From Mongoliimonas terrestris (GTDB taxonomy: Bacteria; Pseudomonadota; Alphaproteobacteria; Rhizobiales; Pleomorphomonadaceae): a stretch of DNA of 64,000 bases. Below the pieces are notes generated by a model, which worked only from the letters and a program-made list of their open reading frames with translations, searched no databases and was not told where the DNA came from. Every line of letters starts with the position of its first letter. Position 1 is the stretch's first letter. The translations under genes were made by a program, and so were the position numbers. Below are positions 63,013 to 64,000 of the stretch, in pieces. The stretch spans positions 248,001 to 312,000 of the forward strand of contig NZ_MSIG01000005.1 in the NCBI RefSeq assembly GCF_001927285.1, read 5' to 3'.

Positions 63013-63984
63013 TCACGCCACCCGGTCGGGCGGCGTGCGGCCGTCGAAAAAGGCTTCCAGATTGTTGAGAACGCGCCAGCCCATGGCCTCGCGGGTCGAG
63101 GCGGTGGCGCTGCCGAGGTGCGGGAGCAGCACGGCGTTCTCCACGCTGTAGAGATCCTCGTCGATGTTCGGCTCGCCCTCGAACACGTCGAGGCCGGCGC
63201 CGACGATCGTGCCGGCCTTCAGCGCGCGGACGAGCGCCTTGGCGTCCACCACTTCGCCGCGCGCCGTGTTCACCAGGATGGCGGTCGGCTTCATGAGGGC
63301 GAGGCGGGCGTCGTTGATCAGGTGGTAGTTGTCCTTGCCGCCCGGCATGTGGAGCGACACCACATCGGCCTCGCGCAGCACGTCCTCGATGGTGTCGCGC
63401 TTTTCCGCGCCGAGTTCGGCCGCAAGTTCCGGCTTCACCGGGAAGGGGTCGAAGTAGATGATCTTCATGCCGAAGCCGAAGTGGGCGCGCTTGGCCGCCT
63501 CGCGGCCGATACGGCCGAAGCCGAGCACGCCGAAAACGCCGCCAGAGACCTTGGTGCCGATCATGTGGGTCGGCCGCCAGCCGGTCCACTTGTGGGCGCG
63601 CACCTCGCGCTCGCCTTCCCCGGCGCGGCGGGCGGCCATCAGCATCAAGGTGATGGCGAGGTCGGCGGTGCATTCGGACAGCACCTCCGGCGTGTTGGAG
63701 ACCATGATGCCGGCCTTCTTGGCGGCGTCCGTGTCGATGTGGCTGTAGCCGACCCCGTAGCTCGCCAGGATCTTCGCCCGCGGCTCCGTCACCTCCAAAA
63801 CCGCCGCGTCCACCTTGTCGGAGACGGTCGGGCAGACCGCGTCGTAGTCCATGAGCGCCTGGCGCATGGCGGCGCCGGTCATGGGCATGTCGGTCTCGTT
63901 GAGGGTGACGTCGTAGAGCGCCTTCAGCTTGGCTTCGACGACATCGGGCCAGCGGCGGGTGATCAGGACCTTCTTCTTCGACAC
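63013..63984 (-). CDS. D-glycerate / 2-hydroxyacid dehydrogenase (hydroxypyruvate or glyoxylate reductase type)
   Basis: A 323-aa NAD(P)H-dependent enzyme. It has the Rossmann GVLGFGRIGREAAKRA (around residue 150) and the catalytic set Arg in NTARGEVVD, Glu in DVFEGEP and His in LLPHLGSATAST. It reduces hydroxypyruvate to D-glycerate or glyoxylate to glycolate; hydroxypyruvate reductase is a serine-cycle step in methylotrophs, so a role here is possible. The start at 63984 is just inside the window. A terminator follows on the minus strand. Confidence 0.9.
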   Translation of the reverse strand: MSKKKVLITRRWPDVVEAKLKALYDVTLNETDMPMTGAAMRQALMDYDAVCPTVSDKVDAAVLEVTEPRAKILASYGVGYSHIDTDAAKKAGIMVSNTPEVLSECTADLAITLMLMAARRAGEGEREVRAHKWTGWRPTHMIGTKVSGGVFGVLGFGRIGREAAKRAHFGFGMKIIYFDPFPVKPELAAELGAEKRDTIEDVLREADVVSLHMPGGKDNYHLINDARLALMKPTAILVNTARGEVVDAKALVRALKAGTIVGAGLDVFEGEPNIDEDLYSVENAVLLPHLGSATASTREAMGWRVLNNLEAFFDGRTPPDRVA

Positions 63985-64000
63985 GGGGGCGTTCCTCGGG

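Noticed and set aside
1..64000. CRISPR arrays, insertion sequences, prophage
   Set aside because: No regularly spaced direct repeats of the right size, no transposase and no phage structural genes were recognised; the repeats seen are palindromic intergenic elements.

Overview
The window looks like a chromosomal segment of a high-GC alphaproteobacterium of the order Hyphomicrobiales (Rhizobiales), probably a facultative methylotroph. The evidence is a lanthanide-type methanol dehydrogenase locus, an Omp2b/RopB-like porin, an HWE-family histidine kinase, a transglutaminase-like cysteine peptidase next to a tandem PilZ protein, a DUF3126 gene, the gatCAB order, and Hyphomicrobiales-style palindromic intergenic repeats. 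I saw no prophage, insertion sequence, CRISPR array or rRNA. One tRNA gene is present: tRNA-Ser(GCU).

Layout. 1-7.5 kb: a quinoprotein methanol oxidation module. It holds a periplasmic zinc metallohydrolase (cut by the left edge), divergent xoxF with a long structured leader, then xoxG, xoxJ and a rhodanese-like PQQ-associated protein, followed by a convergent SsuBC-type ABC permease/ATPase pair. 7.8-24.8 kb: mostly housekeeping and metabolic genes (AGE epimerase, acyl-activating enzyme, enoyl-CoA hydratase, cysE, gamma carbonic anhydrase, PilZ, PAS, rhomboid, CBS, patatin, hisI, folE, IscU-like, yidD, MFS). 24.9-32.3 kb: a TRAP transporter operon, thrS, an HTH regulator and an orphan branched-chain amino-acid binding protein. 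32.5-35.3 kb: two overlapping esterase genes facing a LuxR-type regulator. 35.6-42 kb: ruvX, a UPF0173 hydrolase, a receiver-GGDEF protein with degenerate sites, and gatCAB. 42.1-42.6 kb: an AT-richer islet with one membrane protein. 42.8-49.5 kb: MFS, GNAT, ArnT-like glycosyltransferase, GST, DUF2147, Sel1-like, pyrE, and sugE/gdx under an apparent guanidine-II (mini-ykkC) riboswitch. 49.8-54.5 kb: a Thr/Pro-rich anchored protein, an HWE kinase, tRNA-Ser, a PRC-barrel protein behind a probable EcfG stress promoter, and small proteins. 54.6-64 kb: a Na+/H+ antiporter, porin, GtrA, GMC oxidoreductase, CorA-type transporter, lipoprotein and a hydroxypyruvate/glyoxylate-reductase-type dehydrogenase.

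How the genes work together. XoxF oxidises methanol in the periplasm with PQQ and a lanthanide and passes electrons to cytochrome XoxG. XoxJ, the CX3CW rhodanese-like protein and the metallohydrolase are accessory proteins typical of quinoprotein systems. The hydroxyacid dehydrogenase at the right edge would fit serine-cycle carbon assimilation, but that link is inference. The least explained signals are: a dispersed hairpin repeat that starts on the stop codon of neighbouring genes (TGATAYC junction), a triple repeat upstream of the ABC pair, paired inverted repeats before the porin, and the AT-rich islet. The best-supported regulatory discovery is the guanidine-II riboswitch on sugE.
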